A stretch of DNA of 64,000 nucleotides from Campanula takesimana. Taxonomy: Eukaryota > Streptophyta > Magnoliopsida > Asterales > Campanulaceae. This document shows positions 1 through 11,880 of this stretch, in pieces. The first letter of the stretch is position 1, and each line of letters starts with the position of its first letter. The notes under the pieces are model-generated. The model had not been told where the DNA came from and searched no databases. It saw only the letters and a program-made list of their open reading frames with translations. A program made the position numbers and the translations under genes. The stretch is taken from the NCBI GenBank assembly GCA_026119855.1, contig JAOWBW010000765.1, forward strand, positions 372,001 through 436,000, given 5' to 3'.

Positions 1-171
1 GAAGCGAACCCATAATTTTCTTTTCTCTTTTTCTGAAAACTGACAAGAAATTGTTCGATTCCACGGGCTAAAAATCAAAACTTTAATTGATTGAAAGGTG
101 AAAAAAAAATTGGGGGGAAGGAGAAAGGAAAAATTAATGAAATTGAGTCTGTTGGTGGGTTATTTGTGTTA
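1..171 (+). other. 5' flank and leader of the ABHD17-like gene
   Basis: This stretch precedes the ATG at 172. An in-frame open stretch extends upstream to 91 but has no ATG, and the protein family starts with Met-Gly-Asn, so the start at 172 is chosen. The leader is purine rich. No clear TATA box is visible in the short flank available. Confidence 0.6.
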
Positions 172-3100
172 ATGGGAAATGTAACCTCAAGCGTGGCGGC
201 AAAATTCGCATTCTTCCCGCCAGACCCACCAACGTATGATGTTTACAGAGAAGAAGAGAACGGAAATAATGGAAGCAACGGCGGCGGCGATGGGAAAGGA
301 GGGAAGCTTGTTTTCACGGGGCTGACGGCGGACAAGAACGTGGACGTGCATTTGGTTGATACAAAGGGAGGGAATAAGATCGTAGCCACGTTTTGGAAAC
401 ACCCACATGGAAGGTTTACCTTTTTGTATTCCCATGGCAACGCTGCTGATTTGGGGCAGATGCATGACCTCTTTATTGAGCTTAGAGCTCACCTCCGTGT
501 CAATATCATGAGGTAAACCTTTTTAATAATTTTAATCTTTCTTTTGTTCTTTGTGGGTTAAAATTGTTTTGTTGAATGAAGATGGTGATTGAAATTGGTT
601 AAGAATTGAGTAATTATGCTATTGATTTGTTATTGTTGTATGTACTACGAGCATTTTCGGACATTCATATTGAGACGGAGGGAGCATTTACGGACATTCA
701 TTTTGAGACGGAGGGAGTGATGTTGTTGTGTGCTTGTTTGGAATTTGGGCTTATTCGTTTTGGTGCTTGTTTGATTATTGAATTGAGTTTTCTTTTTTGT
801 GGTTATGAGGTTTTATGGGTTACAATCTGGTTTTAGGTTCTCTTTTATGTTTTCTTGTCTCTTATTTGCTGGTTGGTATTTGTTTTGGGGTTTCATAGAA
901 CCGTGATTGTGTAGTTGTGCTCACTTTCCTTATATAGCAGATTTATATGTATGATTGAGTGAACAAGTATTTGTACTTTGTGGCTTACCTTATTTTGATG
1001 TTTGGCCATTAGTTTTACACCATACCTTGAACCTATGTGAACATGCAGTTCACTTGTGTTACTCTGCTATTTGTCTTCCGTGATTTACAGATCATTAGAT
1101 TGATAGCAATTCCATATTTTTTACACAATAATTGACATGGTATTTTCGCCTATGCTGCAGTTATGATTATTCGGGATATGGAGCATCCACTGGTAAGGTA
1201 TGAAACATTCACAAACTTTCACGTATAATCCGCTGCTTAGATTTTGCCTTTTGTTTTTTCTTACGAGTACTTGATTTTGATTTCATTTTTATAGCCATCT
1301 GAGTTCAACACGTACTATGACATAGAAGCTGTGTGCAACTGTTTGAAGAATGAATATGGGATCAAGCAGGAAGATGTCATTTTATATGGCCAGTCTGTTG
1401 GAAGTGGGCCCACACTACACTTAGCTTCTCGACTACAAAGGTTGAGAGGCGTTGTTCTTCATAGTGCGATTCTGTCAGGAATACGAGTTCTTTATCCAGT
1501 CAAGATGACATTCTGGTTTGACATTTTTAAAGTATGTTTTTACTCCCTCTGTCCCTGAATAAATGTCCTACTTTCCATTTTCGTTTGTCCCAAAATATAT
1601 GTCGTCTTACTAAAAATAGGGTATGAAGTTTGGTGATCATCCTATAGTACTCATTCTAATAGGCACAAGCATCGCAATGTCATAGGAGGTATCACTCTAC
1701 CCCATATGAATAGATTGGGGCAATCAAGGAAACATAAGTAAAAGCTTAAAATCATTGACTTGTCAATTATGACATTTGTTCCGGGACAGAGGGAGTATTT
1801 GCTCGTTTACTTCTTCTTAGTCCACATTCTGCACTTGGTTATGCATTAACTATTGGAAGTGCTTTTTCCTGTGCAGAACATAGACAAGATACGGAATGTC
1901 AGTTGCCCAGTCCTAGTAATACATGTAAGTACATCTCTCTCAACGGGTTGTTTGCTGCAACTTTTATGCTGCTTCTTCTAGATTCATAAAAATGTTGGAA
2001 TTAATATCAATAATAACTTTTATGCATTTGGTTATGTACTGTCTTTTGAGAGTGCTCTCTGGTCTAATTTTTAGGTGTATAATCATGGTCCCTTTTGCTG
2101 TCTTTTCCTTTAGTTTGCAGCATGTATATAGGGTCGCTCTAATGCTTACTCCCTCCTTCCCACCCGAATTAGGATTTTTTGGGTTGGGCACGGGGATTAA
2201 GGAAAAAGTGTTAGTGGAGTAGGTGTTGTGAGTATGAAAAGTGAAATAGGAGAGAGAAAGTGGGGTAGAGAATAATGAGTGGAAAGTTGTTGTGAGTGTG
2301 AATGTGGGTCCCATTAAATAAAACCCTTCCATTTTTGGGTTGTCCTAATTCGAATGGGACACCCAAAATAGAAATTTGTCATAATTCGAGTGGGACGGAG
2401 GGAGTATTTCTTATCTACGTGGCTGTCTGTTTCTGTGTGGGGGTTTTAGGTGAGAGAGAGAGAGAGAGAACGTCTATTTCTTTCAGAGCCCAAGGACAGG
2501 ACTACATTTTCTGTATTGAAAGCTAATATTTTTGGAGGTTACTTCTATGGTTCCATGTAAAGAGTAAAAATTACTCCCTCTGTCCATAAATGAGTGTCCA
2601 TTTTTAGGAATTTTTTGTCCCAAAATAAGTGTCCATTTTGATCACAACTTTGTCCCTAAATGTTTTATTTCGAAAAAAAATTCACCGCTCTCTTTATACT
2701 TGCAAAAACTAAATGTTTGTAAAGAGGATTACAAGATTATATACTCCCTCTGTCTTTTTAGTCTGTTCACTTTTTGTCAACGGGATTAAACTTTGACCAA
2801 ACATTTAATGTCAATCTAACAATCTTAATGAAATTTTAAAAATTATTATTGATAAATTAAATGATTATTAATCAATTACAATTTTTGGAATTTCATTAGG
2901 ATAATTAGATTGACATTAAATGTTTGGTCAAAGTTTACTCCCGTTGACCAAAAGTGAACAGACTAAAAAGACGGAGGGAGTATGAATTTTGCCACCAAAT
3001 TGTATAAAAAAGTTATGTCCTTTAAAATGAAATTTAGACACTCATTTAGGGACAGAGGTAGTAATAAAGTTCAAGTTCTAATAGGGCTTATATCAAACCA

Positions 3101-3201
3101 ATATTCAACATACACCAGTAGATAATATAAAATCAATCACCGGAGGCTTCTTTATGATAAATTTGAATAAAAACATTACACTTTGTAGAGACATGTAAGT
3201 A

Positions 3202-3251
<50 letters not shown>

Positions 3252-6110
3252 GGGTCGTGCTCCTATGAGAACCTAAATATCGTGAGAACTTGTATACATT
3301 AGGTAAAAAACTAATGTATCCAATGGTTCACTTGGATACATCATTGGATACATTACTTGACTTGGATACATCATTGGATACATTACTTGGATACATTAGG
3401 TAAAAACTAATGTATCCAATGTGCACTTGGATACATCATTGGATACATTAAGTTCTTACGGTTCTCACGATATTTAGGTTCTCATTTGAACACCTACCTA
3501 TATATTTATATATACATACTCCCTCCGTCCCATACCAAAGGGCACAGTTTGACTTTTTTGGTCAACTGAGTCAATCTTTAAACATAATTTTATAAATATC
3601 TAGATATCTCGATGCAATTCTAAAAATTGTTAATGATAGTATTTCTAATAGTGAAACAATAACAATTTTTAGAATTTCATAGAGATATTTAGATATTCAT
3701 AAACTTATGGTCAAAAATTGACTTAGTTGACCAAAAAAATCAAACTGTGCCCCTTGGTATGGAACAGAGGGAGTATATATATGTATAGTCAACTTAAGCC
3801 AAAAAGGGAGAGTTGAAGGTTTAAAGATGACTCTTTACGTGGAATTGAGCGAGTAGCATTCATGATGACTCAGAACCAGCTGTATGATGAGCAGAGAATT
3901 TTTCATATGGTGCATGAAAGATGAAAATAAAATAAAAGCATCAACGGAGTGTGCTACATTACAACATGTAGGAGAATGATCTTCAATCACGATTTGATGT
4001 TGGAAGGTACTAGATAGCTCAGTGCATACAGTCTCGAAACTGAGGATTCTTTATTCATAGCATTCTCGTTCTCTCTCTCTTTCTCAAGTATACTTTGGAG
4101 TTGGGAGTACTGATCTGCTATATTAAAAAGGAAATTGCTGCAACTTGTGGATTACTCTTCTTGATGAATGAATATCCTACCTTTTTTTTTCATGTGCACA
4201 AAATTTTACTGGACTTATTTGTGTGAGTGCACGAGTATAAATTTAGAAATAAACATCTTGATTATACAGACATCTTTTCAAACCACCGTCCATCAATTCA
4301 TAATCTCCCTTGCAACCTTCACATTGTAGTCACAAACTTGTATCCCTGTTTCCCATAATAAGTGCCCCCATACAATTTTGTACATTGAAAATTAAGTCCC
4401 CTTTCCTTTTACGGGTAGTTTTCTAACCCAGCTGTCTGTAATAAGCCCTTCTAAACGTGAGATAGAAAAGGAGATGGGTTCTATTCAAAGGGTCTAGCAA
4501 AAAGATCTTTCAGCAGACAAATATAAACCTCATGGAGATGATACAACATGAATTCAACACATCTTTCTATCTTGAATTATCGGATAATCAGCTCTTAAAC
4601 CGTTTCCTACTCTTTAGTAAACTCGCAACTTTGAGAATACCTACCTTCACTTATTCCCATAAGACTTCATAATATGTCGTTGAAATATTTTTCACTTAAA
4701 GCGACATCCCTAATCCCATAGGCTTAGTATTTTAGAGGTAATAAACGATAGTGATAGGCTGTTAGCAAAAAAAATGGATTGGCCCAGGGTTGATGAATGG
4801 TTAAAAGTATCCATAAACACCCTGCCTTTTGCAATAACAGCACTTCAAGTACAAAACTTCGCCTGTAGGCCATCTCCACTTATCGGTACCTTAACTTTGA
4901 TTCTTTTGAGCCAAGTTCAGGTATCGCTAATTTCATGGTTTCCAAAACTATCTGACATTCGTAACAGTGCCCACGTACAAGTCCATGTGACTTGTGTCAT
5001 GATATACTTGGTAGGGGTCTCTGTTGGTAATTTAACATCATTACCTCGGTTGGATCTTTTAAATTGGCAAAACGATAATAATAATTAAAAAAATACAGGC
5101 TTGAAAAATTATTTATCAAGTTAGAAGAAGGAATGAAAAATAAAACAAAAGATCAGTCAAGTACCTACCTTGAGGTTGGCTGATTAACGCAAGCTAAGCT
5201 CAAAAGCAAATGGATTACTCATTTCTGTAGTTTTATTTGTTCAATTGGCTATTTGTGACTTTGGATTCCATGAACTTTCAGTCAGATTGATTATCGCCCT
5301 TCAATCTATCCTCCACTCGGAATGTTTAAGATTAATATACTCCCTCTGTCCCAAATGATCTTCCTATTGCCATTTTTCATTGTCCCAAAAAGTTCTTCCC
5401 ATTTCTACAGTTTAGGCTTAAAAGTGAATAAACAAAACATGACTAGTGTAGCAAGTATTCATATCCTTAAAAAGTTTGAATAGTCATATGTGAAGATCAT
5501 TTTGGGACGGAGGGAGTAGTATTCAGTAGGTAGCTTGGGAATAGGCATAGGCATGGTTGAGAAAGTGTTAGTGTTACTCGATCCGTATAATATAAGTTTG
5601 CATGAGCACAAATGTCAGAAGTTTGAGTGCATATTCTGAACTGTAATCCAATTGCCCTCTTTCAAACGAATAGACAATTTGTTTGTGCTTATTTTCTTTC
5701 TTACGCTCAAATCATAGAAGTTACAGTACTATAGTGGACTATTTCTGCTGTTAAAAAGATCTACTACTAATAGATAGTACATCTTGCATGCGATGTTCCT
5801 AATTATATGACCTAATCCTACTACTAATAAATCTGATAAAACTTCACAGGGTACAAACGATGAGATAGTTGACTGGTCACACGGGAAGCGACTATGGGAG
5901 CTTTCCAATGAGAAATATGATCCACTGTGGGTCCAGGGAGGAGGGCATTGTAATCTCGAAACTTTCCCAGAGTACATAAAACATTTGCGCAAGTTTGTAA
6001 TCGCAATGGAGAAAATCTCCTTCTCAAAGAAAAGCAAGCAACGCCTCACGAATGTCCCAAGTATAACGGACGCCAAACACAACAAATGCTTGAGATTTGG
6101 GAAAAGATAA
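172..6110 (+). CDS. ABHD17-like: Alpha/beta hydrolase, ABHD17-like (plant family)
   Basis: A serine hydrolase of the ABHD17 family; the animal members depalmitoylate membrane proteins, and the plant substrates are unknown to me. Five exons are predicted at 172-512, 1161-1197, 1295-1531, 1877-1924 and 5850-6110, all with GT-AG borders and in frame, giving 307 residues. The N-terminus MGNVTSS fits an N-myristoylation signal (Gly2, Ser6), which suggests membrane attachment. The oxyanion-side motif SHGNAADLG is in exon 1. The nucleophile elbow GQSVGSG (Ser160) is in exon 3, Asp225 lies in GTNDE and His254 in GGGHC, so the triad is complete. The C-terminal tail is basic and shorter than in many plant relatives. 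Intron 4 (3.9 kb) is filled with MITEs and contains the left breakpoint of the tandem duplication. The gene looks functional. Confidence 0.9.
640..722 (+). repeat. Tandem fragments of a Stowaway-like MITE right end
   Basis: Two successive copies of a 35-40 bp unit each end in TGAGACGGAGGGAG. They lie in intron 1 of the hydrolase gene. Only right termini are present, so this is a remnant rather than a complete element. Confidence 0.55.
1541..1797. mobile_element. Stowaway-like MITE, 257 bp
   Basis: Termini are CTCCCTCTGTCCC and its inverted counterpart GGGACAGAGGGAG, flanked by TA on both sides. It lies in intron 3 of the hydrolase gene. The TA target site and terminal motif are those of Tc1/mariner-derived Stowaway MITEs. 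Confidence 0.85.
2147..2406. mobile_element. Stowaway-like MITE, 260 bp
   Basis: TA-flanked element with CTCCCTCC and GGACGGAGGGAG termini and long inverted subterminal repeats (GAATTAGGA and its partner). It is in intron 4 of the hydrolase gene. The same subfamily recurs at 31770-32027. Confidence 0.85.
2572..3063. mobile_element. Stowaway-like MITE split by a nested MITE
   Basis: The outer element has left end CTCCCTCTGTCC followed by ATAAATGAGTGTCCA, and right end TAGGGACAGAGGTAG. Its interior is split by a second element at 2742-2982. Relatives are at 6747-7019, 57678-57818 and 59569-60117. Confidence 0.75.
2742..2982. mobile_element. Nested Stowaway-like MITE, near-perfect hairpin
   Basis: TA-flanked element whose two halves are almost perfectly complementary: the left half begins CTCCCTCTGTCTTTTTAGTC and the right half mirrors it. 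It sits inside the older MITE at 2572-3063, which dates it as the younger insertion. Confidence 0.85.
3200..3245. repeat. (TA)n microsatellite
   Basis: A near-uninterrupted TA dinucleotide run directly abuts the left end of the element at 3251-3497. Members of that family at 17111 and 38560 also border TA runs. Confidence 0.9.
3251..3497. mobile_element. TA-repeat-associated inverted-repeat element with internal tandem repeats
   Basis: It begins AGGGTCGTGCTCCTATGAGA and continues into ACCTAAATATCGTGAGAAC; the inverted partner GTTCTCACGATATTTAGGT lies at the right. The interior holds repeated units of the type GATACATTAG and its complement. Larger relatives are at 17111-18093 and about 36480-38560. 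Insertion into (TA)n resembles the behaviour of rice Micron elements, but I have not shown relationship. Confidence 0.65.
3517..3775. mobile_element. Stowaway-like MITE, 259 bp
   Basis: TA-flanked, with termini CTCCCTCCGTCCCATACCAA and TTGGTATGGAACAGAGGGAG. The two halves are complementary over most of their length. It lies in intron 4 of the hydrolase gene. Confidence 0.85.
5338..5518. mobile_element. Stowaway-like MITE, GATCTTC subfamily
   Basis: TA-flanked element with CTCCCTCTGTCCCAAATGAT and the inverted ATCATTTTGGGACGGAGGGA. It shares its subterminal region with the elements at 7431-7616 and 58381-58561. It lies in intron 4 of the hydrolase gene. Confidence 0.85.
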
Positions 6111-6232
6111 CAACTTCTTCTTTATCTGCTCTTCAGCGTTTTATGAGCTCGGCCTTCACATATACTTCCACAGCTTATTTGACTCTCAGTATGTTCCTCA
6201 AGATTTAAGAACTTATCATCATGTGAAATTTA

Positions 6233-6338
6233 TACTACCTCCGTCCCAAAATGAATGTTCAAAAAATTCCAAATTTGCTCTTGATCATGAGAAAATCAAG
6301 AGTAAATTTGAATGATTCATATTGGGACGGAGGGAGTA
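6233..6338. mobile_element. Short Stowaway-like MITE, 106 bp
   Basis: TA-flanked short element in the 3' region of the hydrolase gene, with CTACCTCCGTCCCAAAATGA and the inverted GGGACGGAGGGAG. A diverged copy at 33868-33968 occupies the equivalent place in the duplicated block, so the insertion predates the duplication. Confidence 0.8.
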
Positions 6339-6746
6339 TAAATTAAGGGCAGTTTGATCCAGATCCTGCTCCTGATGATTCTTGAGATGAACTTGTGTAC
6401 GTAGCTATATCATTATTGTATCGTTCTTTAGATGTGGCTAGTGTGTTGTATTGTCAGAAAACTGAAAATGGTAGCTGTGTAATTGACCACGTGTAATTAA
6501 AAAAGTCAATGTTGTGTAGATTGTAGAACTCATTATTTTCAATGAAAGGAACTATCAAATATTCGGAACATCCATCTGTCTCTGCCTATCTGTTCATCTC
6601 CTTCTGTTACTTTTTTTATTTTATTTAAAAAAAAAATGTTCCAACTCTAATGAGAACTGTATTATACTAGTCTGGCCGGCCCTTTAGTCAGTTTTCTAAG
6701 TTATGCATGGGTATGCATTTTACGTATTTGATAAATGGTTACTAGC

Positions 6747-7019
6747 TACTGCCTCTGTCCCTAAATGAGTGTCCACATTTTATTTTAAGAGACATCTGAA
6801 AATCTCAACTTTTTGTACAATTTAGTGGCAAAGATTCATATATAATCTTGTAATTTCCTTTCCAAACATTTAGTTTTGCAAGTATAAATAGACCGGTGAA
6901 AAAAATTTTGAAAAAAAATATTTAGGGACAAAGTTATGTTAAAAAAAGACACTCATTTTGGGACAAAGATTTCTTAAAATTGGACACTCATTTAGGGGCA
7001 TTTAGGGACAGAGGGAGTA
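6747..7019. mobile_element. Stowaway-like MITE, GAGTGTCC subfamily
   Basis: TA-flanked element with termini CTGCCTCTGTCCCTAAATGA and TTTAGGGACAGAGGGAG. It lies downstream of the hydrolase gene and is absent from the duplicated block near 34460. Confidence 0.8.
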
Positions 7020-7075
7020 TTTGTTTATCTTAGTGCAAAAGTCTTTGATAATGTATGATGTTTTATGTTTATGTA

Positions 7076-7935
7076 CAGTGGCGGATCTAGGATGTTTTGA
7101 CAGCGGGTGCACAATTTACATTAAAAAACTTAAAACATATTTTTTCGAAACGCGGTTAAATTACAATATGATACACCACTACAATTAAAAGTATATTTGC
7201 AACTATATAATGAATAGAAAAAATGTTTTGATAGAAAAATGTTTTTGATAGAAAAAATATTTACGAACAAAGGTTTTTGTAAAAAGGTTATTCATTTTAA
7301 TATAGAAAAAATAATTAAATAATGAAGAAGACCCAAACATTAATTAATTATATTTGAGATAATTGACAGAAAACCTGAAGTGGACTAGTTATATAAACTT
7401 GTAGTAGAAAATGAGAGAGAATAAAAAATATACTCCCTCCGTCCAAAAATGATCTTCATGTTTGACTATTCAAACTTTTTAAAGATATGAGCATTTGCTT
7501 CACTAGGTATATTATGTTTATGCACATATAAGCCTAAATTGTAGAAATGAGAAAAACTTTTTGGGACAATGAAAAATGTCAAACGTAAAGATCATTTTTT
7601 TGAGACGGAGGAAGTAGTAGTTATATTTGAAATTATTGGAGGAAACTCAAAGTGGCCTTGTTAAGTTGGAGTAGTAGAAAATGAGAGAAGGAAAAAAAAT
7701 GTCTTGGCTAGCAGAGAGATTCGAACCTGAGTGGCTTGCATCAAACAACTTTTAAGAAAAACTTTGCCGCCAGAAAACAAAGCTACTTGTGATTATAATC
7801 AGGGTGTTATAAATATAGACAATCTGCGGGTGCACTTAATATTCAGGATTTAAGAAAAAAAAAACATTTTTAACTACAAATTTCAATTGACCGGGTGCAC
7901 GTGTACCCCCTTCTACAACATAAGATCCGCCCATG
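7076..7935. mobile_element. hAT-type non-autonomous element, 860 bp
   Basis: Ends CAGTGGCGGATCTAGGA and TAAGATCCGCCCATG form imperfect terminal inverted repeats. An exact 8-bp target duplication, TTTATGTA, flanks it at 7068-7075 and 7936-7943. That length is typical of hAT transposons. GGGTGCAC motifs lie near both ends. A Stowaway-like MITE (7431-7616) is nested inside. The equivalent site in the second duplication block (about 34480) lacks it. Confidence 0.85.
7431..7616. mobile_element. Stowaway-like MITE nested in a hAT element
   Basis: TA-flanked, with left end CTCCCTCCGTCCAAAAATGA and right end GAGACGGAGGAAG. It is of the GATCTTC subfamily and is inserted in the hAT element at 7076-7935. 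Confidence 0.8.
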
Positions 7936-8310
7936 TTTATGTATATCAGTATATGTAATGTGTATGTGTATGTGTATGTGTATGTGAATTCATAACCAAA
8001 ATAAAAATAAAAATGACAGACTTGTTTCTTTCTTCTTGTCAGGGAAGGTAGAAGCATACATCAACTGAAATTTTTATAAGCTAAAACCAGATTTGTCAAA
8101 CTATGTATCAGATCTTCTTTTTAAACTTGTCCATGTCATGTCATGACTTGAAAATGTAGATTATGACCCGCAAGTTATTACTTACTATAGTATTGGTGTA
8201 AGCACAAATGACTCGGGTGTTTGGTAGTATTAAGAATTTGATTCTTAACACATACAACACACGGTGATTTGGAGGTAGGGTGTATTTGATAACATTGGGC
8301 TAGATGTTGA

Positions 8311-8930
8311 ATGCTGATGAACGGAATAACCCGAACACCCAACTGGATCTTTGCCCGTGCTCGTCTCCTCGGCCCACGAGCCGAGCCCAATAGCAAGACC
8401 CACCGGCCTCTCATCAAAAGTCAAGAACAAAGCAGGACCAGCTCGGTTATTTGGTCCAGCTCGGTTGCCCGCCCAGTCTGTGCTACGCCTTGCCCAAATT
8501 AGTTCCCTCATGTGTTGAGTCTTCTAAAGGAGCCTAAGGCGCCCTGGTCCATATGGGCCCAACCCAACTCTGCGCCTTGGGCCTCATCCTTCTTGCAAAA
8601 CCTTACTATGGATAAGGATGACTTGGATGATCTCATACAAGGACAGTGCTTACCTCACCTTATCCATAACTTGGAGAGCAAGCTGGCCTTCTATAAGTAG
8701 GGGGCTCAGCCTCTATTACTCAGGTTGACTCTCTCTCATTCACACACTACTCCCTTCTCTTTTCCAGTGAGCAGACTGATTTATTCTCACGCCGGAGGGT
8801 CTTCGCCGGTGCAACCCCGGCTAAGCTCACGGTGCCCATTTTGCAGGTTCAGCAAGCTTTCTGGGTATCCAAACCACTTTCCAGCCTTGATCACATTTTG
8901 TGCTCGATCAGCTGAATTTCATGTTGAGTG
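8311..8930 (+). mobile_element. Solo-LTR-like insertion, 620 bp
   Basis: A GC-richer block stands out from its AT-rich surroundings and is bounded by the direct repeat ATGTTGA at 8304-8310 and 8931-8937. It has a TATA-like TATAAGTA at 8692 followed by a pyrimidine-rich stretch, an arrangement like an LTR promoter, and it ends in CA. No internal retroelement genes are present. The block sits inside another repeat whose ends share TGTTTGGTAG in inverted orientation (about 8216 and 9060). The LTR assignment is inference. Confidence 0.45.
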
Positions 8931-9174
8931 AGGTTCTTACTTGTTAACCAATAATTTTGATTATAAATCATTCAGAGAGCAGGTTGAATGGAAGAACCAA
9001 ACACACTACTTTTAAATTACCAGTATTAAGCGTTAAATATCAAAAGATTAATGCTACCAAACACAACCCCAATCTAGGGTGCTTCAAAACAAAAAAAAAA
9101 AAACATATGGAAGAACATGGATAGACACGAGTAATTGATTCAAGTCACATAATAAAACTTGTGTGGGTCACCAG

Positions 9175-9774
9175 TAGGGATGGTCAAACCGAACCGGAAC
9201 CGGAATCGGAACCAAAAAGTCCAGAACCGCCTTGAACCGTGACAAAAACCGGAACCGTGTGAACCGGAACCGTTTGTAACACGGGCCGGTTCCGGTTCAT
9301 ACCCTCTAAAAACCGTGAACCGACGGTTCCGAACCGCCATGAACTGCCTAGTCCGAACCGGAACAGTTAGAAAACCGTCAAAATCGTTAGATTTCTAACG
9401 GTTTTATCAAAATTAACCGTTCCTAACAGAAGGTTGACAAGAAAAGTTGAGTTTTGACTAAATTTTTAGCCAAATTCAATGAATAAAAATTTGTTGAGTA
9501 TATAAAAGAAAAGAGGGACGGACCTCTTCATTTTTTTAAACATTTTTTCTATATCTTTTTGTGAAAATGCGGCAATAAAATATTATTATAGTTGTTTTAT
9601 CTGTCAAAAAATTAATATTTTTTTTTTCAAAAAAGGAAAGTGTGAACCGTCGGTTCCGAACCGTGAACGGGCGATTCCAAACCATAACCGAAAGAGAAAC
9701 AGTTCAGTTACGGTGTTCAAGCTTTTCCATAACCGGAACCGGCGGTTCGGAACCGGAACCGTGTTTGGTTATGG
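9175..9774. mobile_element. Insertion rich in CCGAACCG motifs, possibly hAT-derived
   Basis: It starts TAGGGATGGTCAAACCGAAC and is dense in GAACCG/CGGTTC motifs. Comparison with the sister flank around 43880-43910, where the sequence continues without it, shows about 600 bp of extra DNA here. The left end resembles the hAT element at 61732-62174; the right terminus has decayed. Confidence 0.5.
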
Positions 9775-9784
9775 ATTCTGTACT

Positions 9785-10180
9785 AAACAAAAATCACAAT
9801 TCCATCTTCGCCGTTAGATACTGGGTAGTAAAAGAATCTCATAAATAGACGGCTCAAATTTCATAGGAGTGGGACATGGCATCGTGTTGTTATCTTATTG
9901 GTTGAATATGAATACAGCCAATAAAGCTTGCCTCTAGCTTCACATGACAAGAAAAGAAGAAAAGTTAGTGCGAGAATGAGTCATAAACCATAAATAAAGT
10001 TTCAATATTTCATTGGAGATAGACATCATTTGTTGTATGTATCACCTTTTCATTATTTTAATTTGTGCATTTTATTGAAAATGTGTTTTCATTTCTGCAA
10101 GGTCTAAAAAGAAAAAGAAAATGACAAACACTGACTAGAAAGAGAAAGTGAGAGTTTGTTGATGCAGTATGATGGGATAA
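9785..10180 (+). repeat. Upstream region of response regulator copy 1, shared with copy 2
   Basis: This block matches 43905-44560 in the same orientation, including AGAATCTCATAAATAGACGG, GCTTCACATGACAAGAAAA and TTGTTGTATGTATCACCTTT. It marks conserved upstream DNA of the duplicated response regulator genes. In copy 1 it is now 3 kb from the start codon, because insertions between 10180 and 13130 separated them. Confidence 0.75.
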
Positions 10181-10551
10181 ATATGAGTTTTATTTTAATT
10201 AATTGTTATTTTATTATTATTTTCAAAATTAAATGTAGTAGGATGATTATAAGAGGTTTTAGAGTAGATTTAGCCTTGATTTAGTAGTTTTAGACTTCTA
10301 TTAGGTTACCTTATAGGTTAGGCTTTATTTAGGATGTTATTTCTTGTTTTCCAAGTTTTATGAGTGCTATAAAATAGCCTCAAAGTTGTAATCCGAAAAT
10401 TAGAGTTTGATTAATAAAAAATAGATTTACCGTTGTGCAATTATTAGGGTTTCAATCCCGTCTTGTTTCAATTCCGTTCGGTCTTATTCTCATAACCTCC
10501 GTTTTGCTATCATTTGTGATGCCCAAAACACTAGAGAGCGAGATTGATTCT
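10181..10551 (+). other. Possible LTR or TRIM retroelement fragment
   Basis: The stretch contains CTATAAAATAGCC (a TATA-like box) followed by TTGATTAATAAAAAATAG, then abrupt change into a truncated MITE. Sequence of this style is common in LTR ends, but no terminal repeat pair or primer-binding site is visible, so the call is tentative. Confidence 0.25.
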
Positions 10552-10790
10552 ATACTCCCCGTCTCACTTGAATTAGAACAATTTTTAATTTTGAGTATTC
10601 TATTAAATATAAAATAATCTTTAAATAAAAATGTGTTGTCTAGTGAAACTCAGTTTTACACTCACAAAAACTTTCTATTTATTATTTTTTTACCCACTTT
10701 TTCTCTCATACATCACTTTTCATACTTATAACACATACTCTACTAGCACTTTTTCTATTATTCTTGTGTCCGGAGAGAAAAACGTATTTC
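10552..10790. mobile_element. Truncated Stowaway-like MITE
   Basis: The left end CTCCCCGTCTCACTTGAATT resembles the GAATTAGGA subfamily. The interior motif CACTTTTCATACTTATAACAC is shared with other members. No matching right terminus is visible. Confidence 0.5.
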
Positions 10791-11640
10791 CTCTTTAATT
10801 TACAAAAATTATCATTTTAGTTGTCCCAATATAATCCACAAATTTCAAAAATGAAAACTTTTCAATACATCTATTTATTATATAATGGCACAAGAGATCA
10901 TAACACAGCTTTCTTACATAATTTTCCCGCTCAAATTGACAATGCTATATATAGAAACCGTAATTATGGCAGCCAATAAATAGGAGGCATAATTGAAGTT
11001 CCAAACCTTAACAAACAATATGTCATCTCATGTTTCTAAGCAAACATTTGTCGTGATTTTCCAAACAATCTCATAACAACCCGTGTAAATAATATTGATT
11101 AATCAAATACATATTAAAAATATGGTACAATAAATATATAGTAGTATGTATAATCATTTAATATCCATGAAAATTATATATATGTCTTTAATGCAGAGTA
11201 ATATGTTTTCTTTCTAATTTTGTTTGCATATATTAATCATAATCATCTTTATTAAAGATTATAAATAAATTTATTTTTTTCTAATTTGGAATGCATATAT
11301 TGAAGATGAGTGTTGCAGTAAAAGTCTACATGTTGTTAAAAGAATTATGCATGAAACATGAATCATTATCTCCGAGATACAAACTCATAGTTAAGATATT
11401 GCTAGAGAAAAATTAGGAATACCAAACAACATGCTTTTCTTATGAAGGGATAGGATTTCGATCACTCAATAAATACTATTTGAACAGATTTTATCACCAA
11501 AATTTTCTGATTTTGAAATGTACGTGTTTTTACGTATTATACGCGTATGTTACGCGTTTTAACTAACTACTCTCACAAGCTCCATCTAATCCAATTACAA
11601 ATCAGATTTCAATAATGAGATACATATCAGATTAAAGGTT
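10791..11640. other. AT-rich intergenic stretch without recognised features
   Basis: Highly AT-rich with no open frame of note, no terminal repeats that I can pair, and no counterpart in the sister flank. Confidence 0.5.
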
Positions 11641-11880
11641 TTGCATGGAAATTAAGGGGTGAATAGTAACGGGTAGTTGTGAGTGTGAAAAGTGAAGTAG
11701 GGGAGTGAACGTGGGGTACGGAATAGAAAGTTGATTGGTGTTGTGAATGTAAAAGTAAAGTATGAGAGAAAATGAGTGAAATGAATAGTAAAGATTCTTT
11801 GCCATTTTAAGAAAGTGTGACTTATCAATTGGACACACAAAATGGCAATTTTTGCACATAGTTATGGGACGGAGGGAGTA
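11641..11880. mobile_element. MITE remnant with intact right end only
   Basis: The right terminus ATGGGACGGAGGGAGTA is at 11864-11880. The body carries the TGAGTGTGAAAAGTGAAGTA motif typical of these elements. The left terminus is not present. Confidence 0.6.

Larger units (their letters stand above)
4080..6740 (+). repeat. Left parental block of the tandem duplication (ABHD17 intron 4 to 3' flank)
   Basis: Parts of this block recur in the same orientation at 33505-34460. The clearest matches are 4130-4400 with 33535-33800 (shared GCAACTTGTGGATT, GTGCACGAGTA and TTTCAAACCACC) and 6345-6740 with 33980-34460 (shared TGATGATTCTTGAGATGAAC and GTAGAACTCATTATTT). The last coding exon at 5850-6110 has no counterpart in the second block. 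This defines the left breakpoint of the duplication near 4080, in intron 4. Confidence 0.8.

Noticed and set aside
4005..4055. tRNA-like text (TAGCTCAGTGCATAC)
   Set aside because: The segment does not fold into a complete cloverleaf and lacks a GGTTCGA-type T-arm at the right distance.
4774..5088. Open frame of 104 codons in ABHD17 intron 4
   Set aside because: No recognisable domain, no splice logic joining it to the gene, and surrounded by MITEs. Treated as chance.
8178..8700. Several short GC-rich frames on both strands
   Set aside because: They fall within the solo-LTR-like insertion and mutually overlap; no domain is seen.
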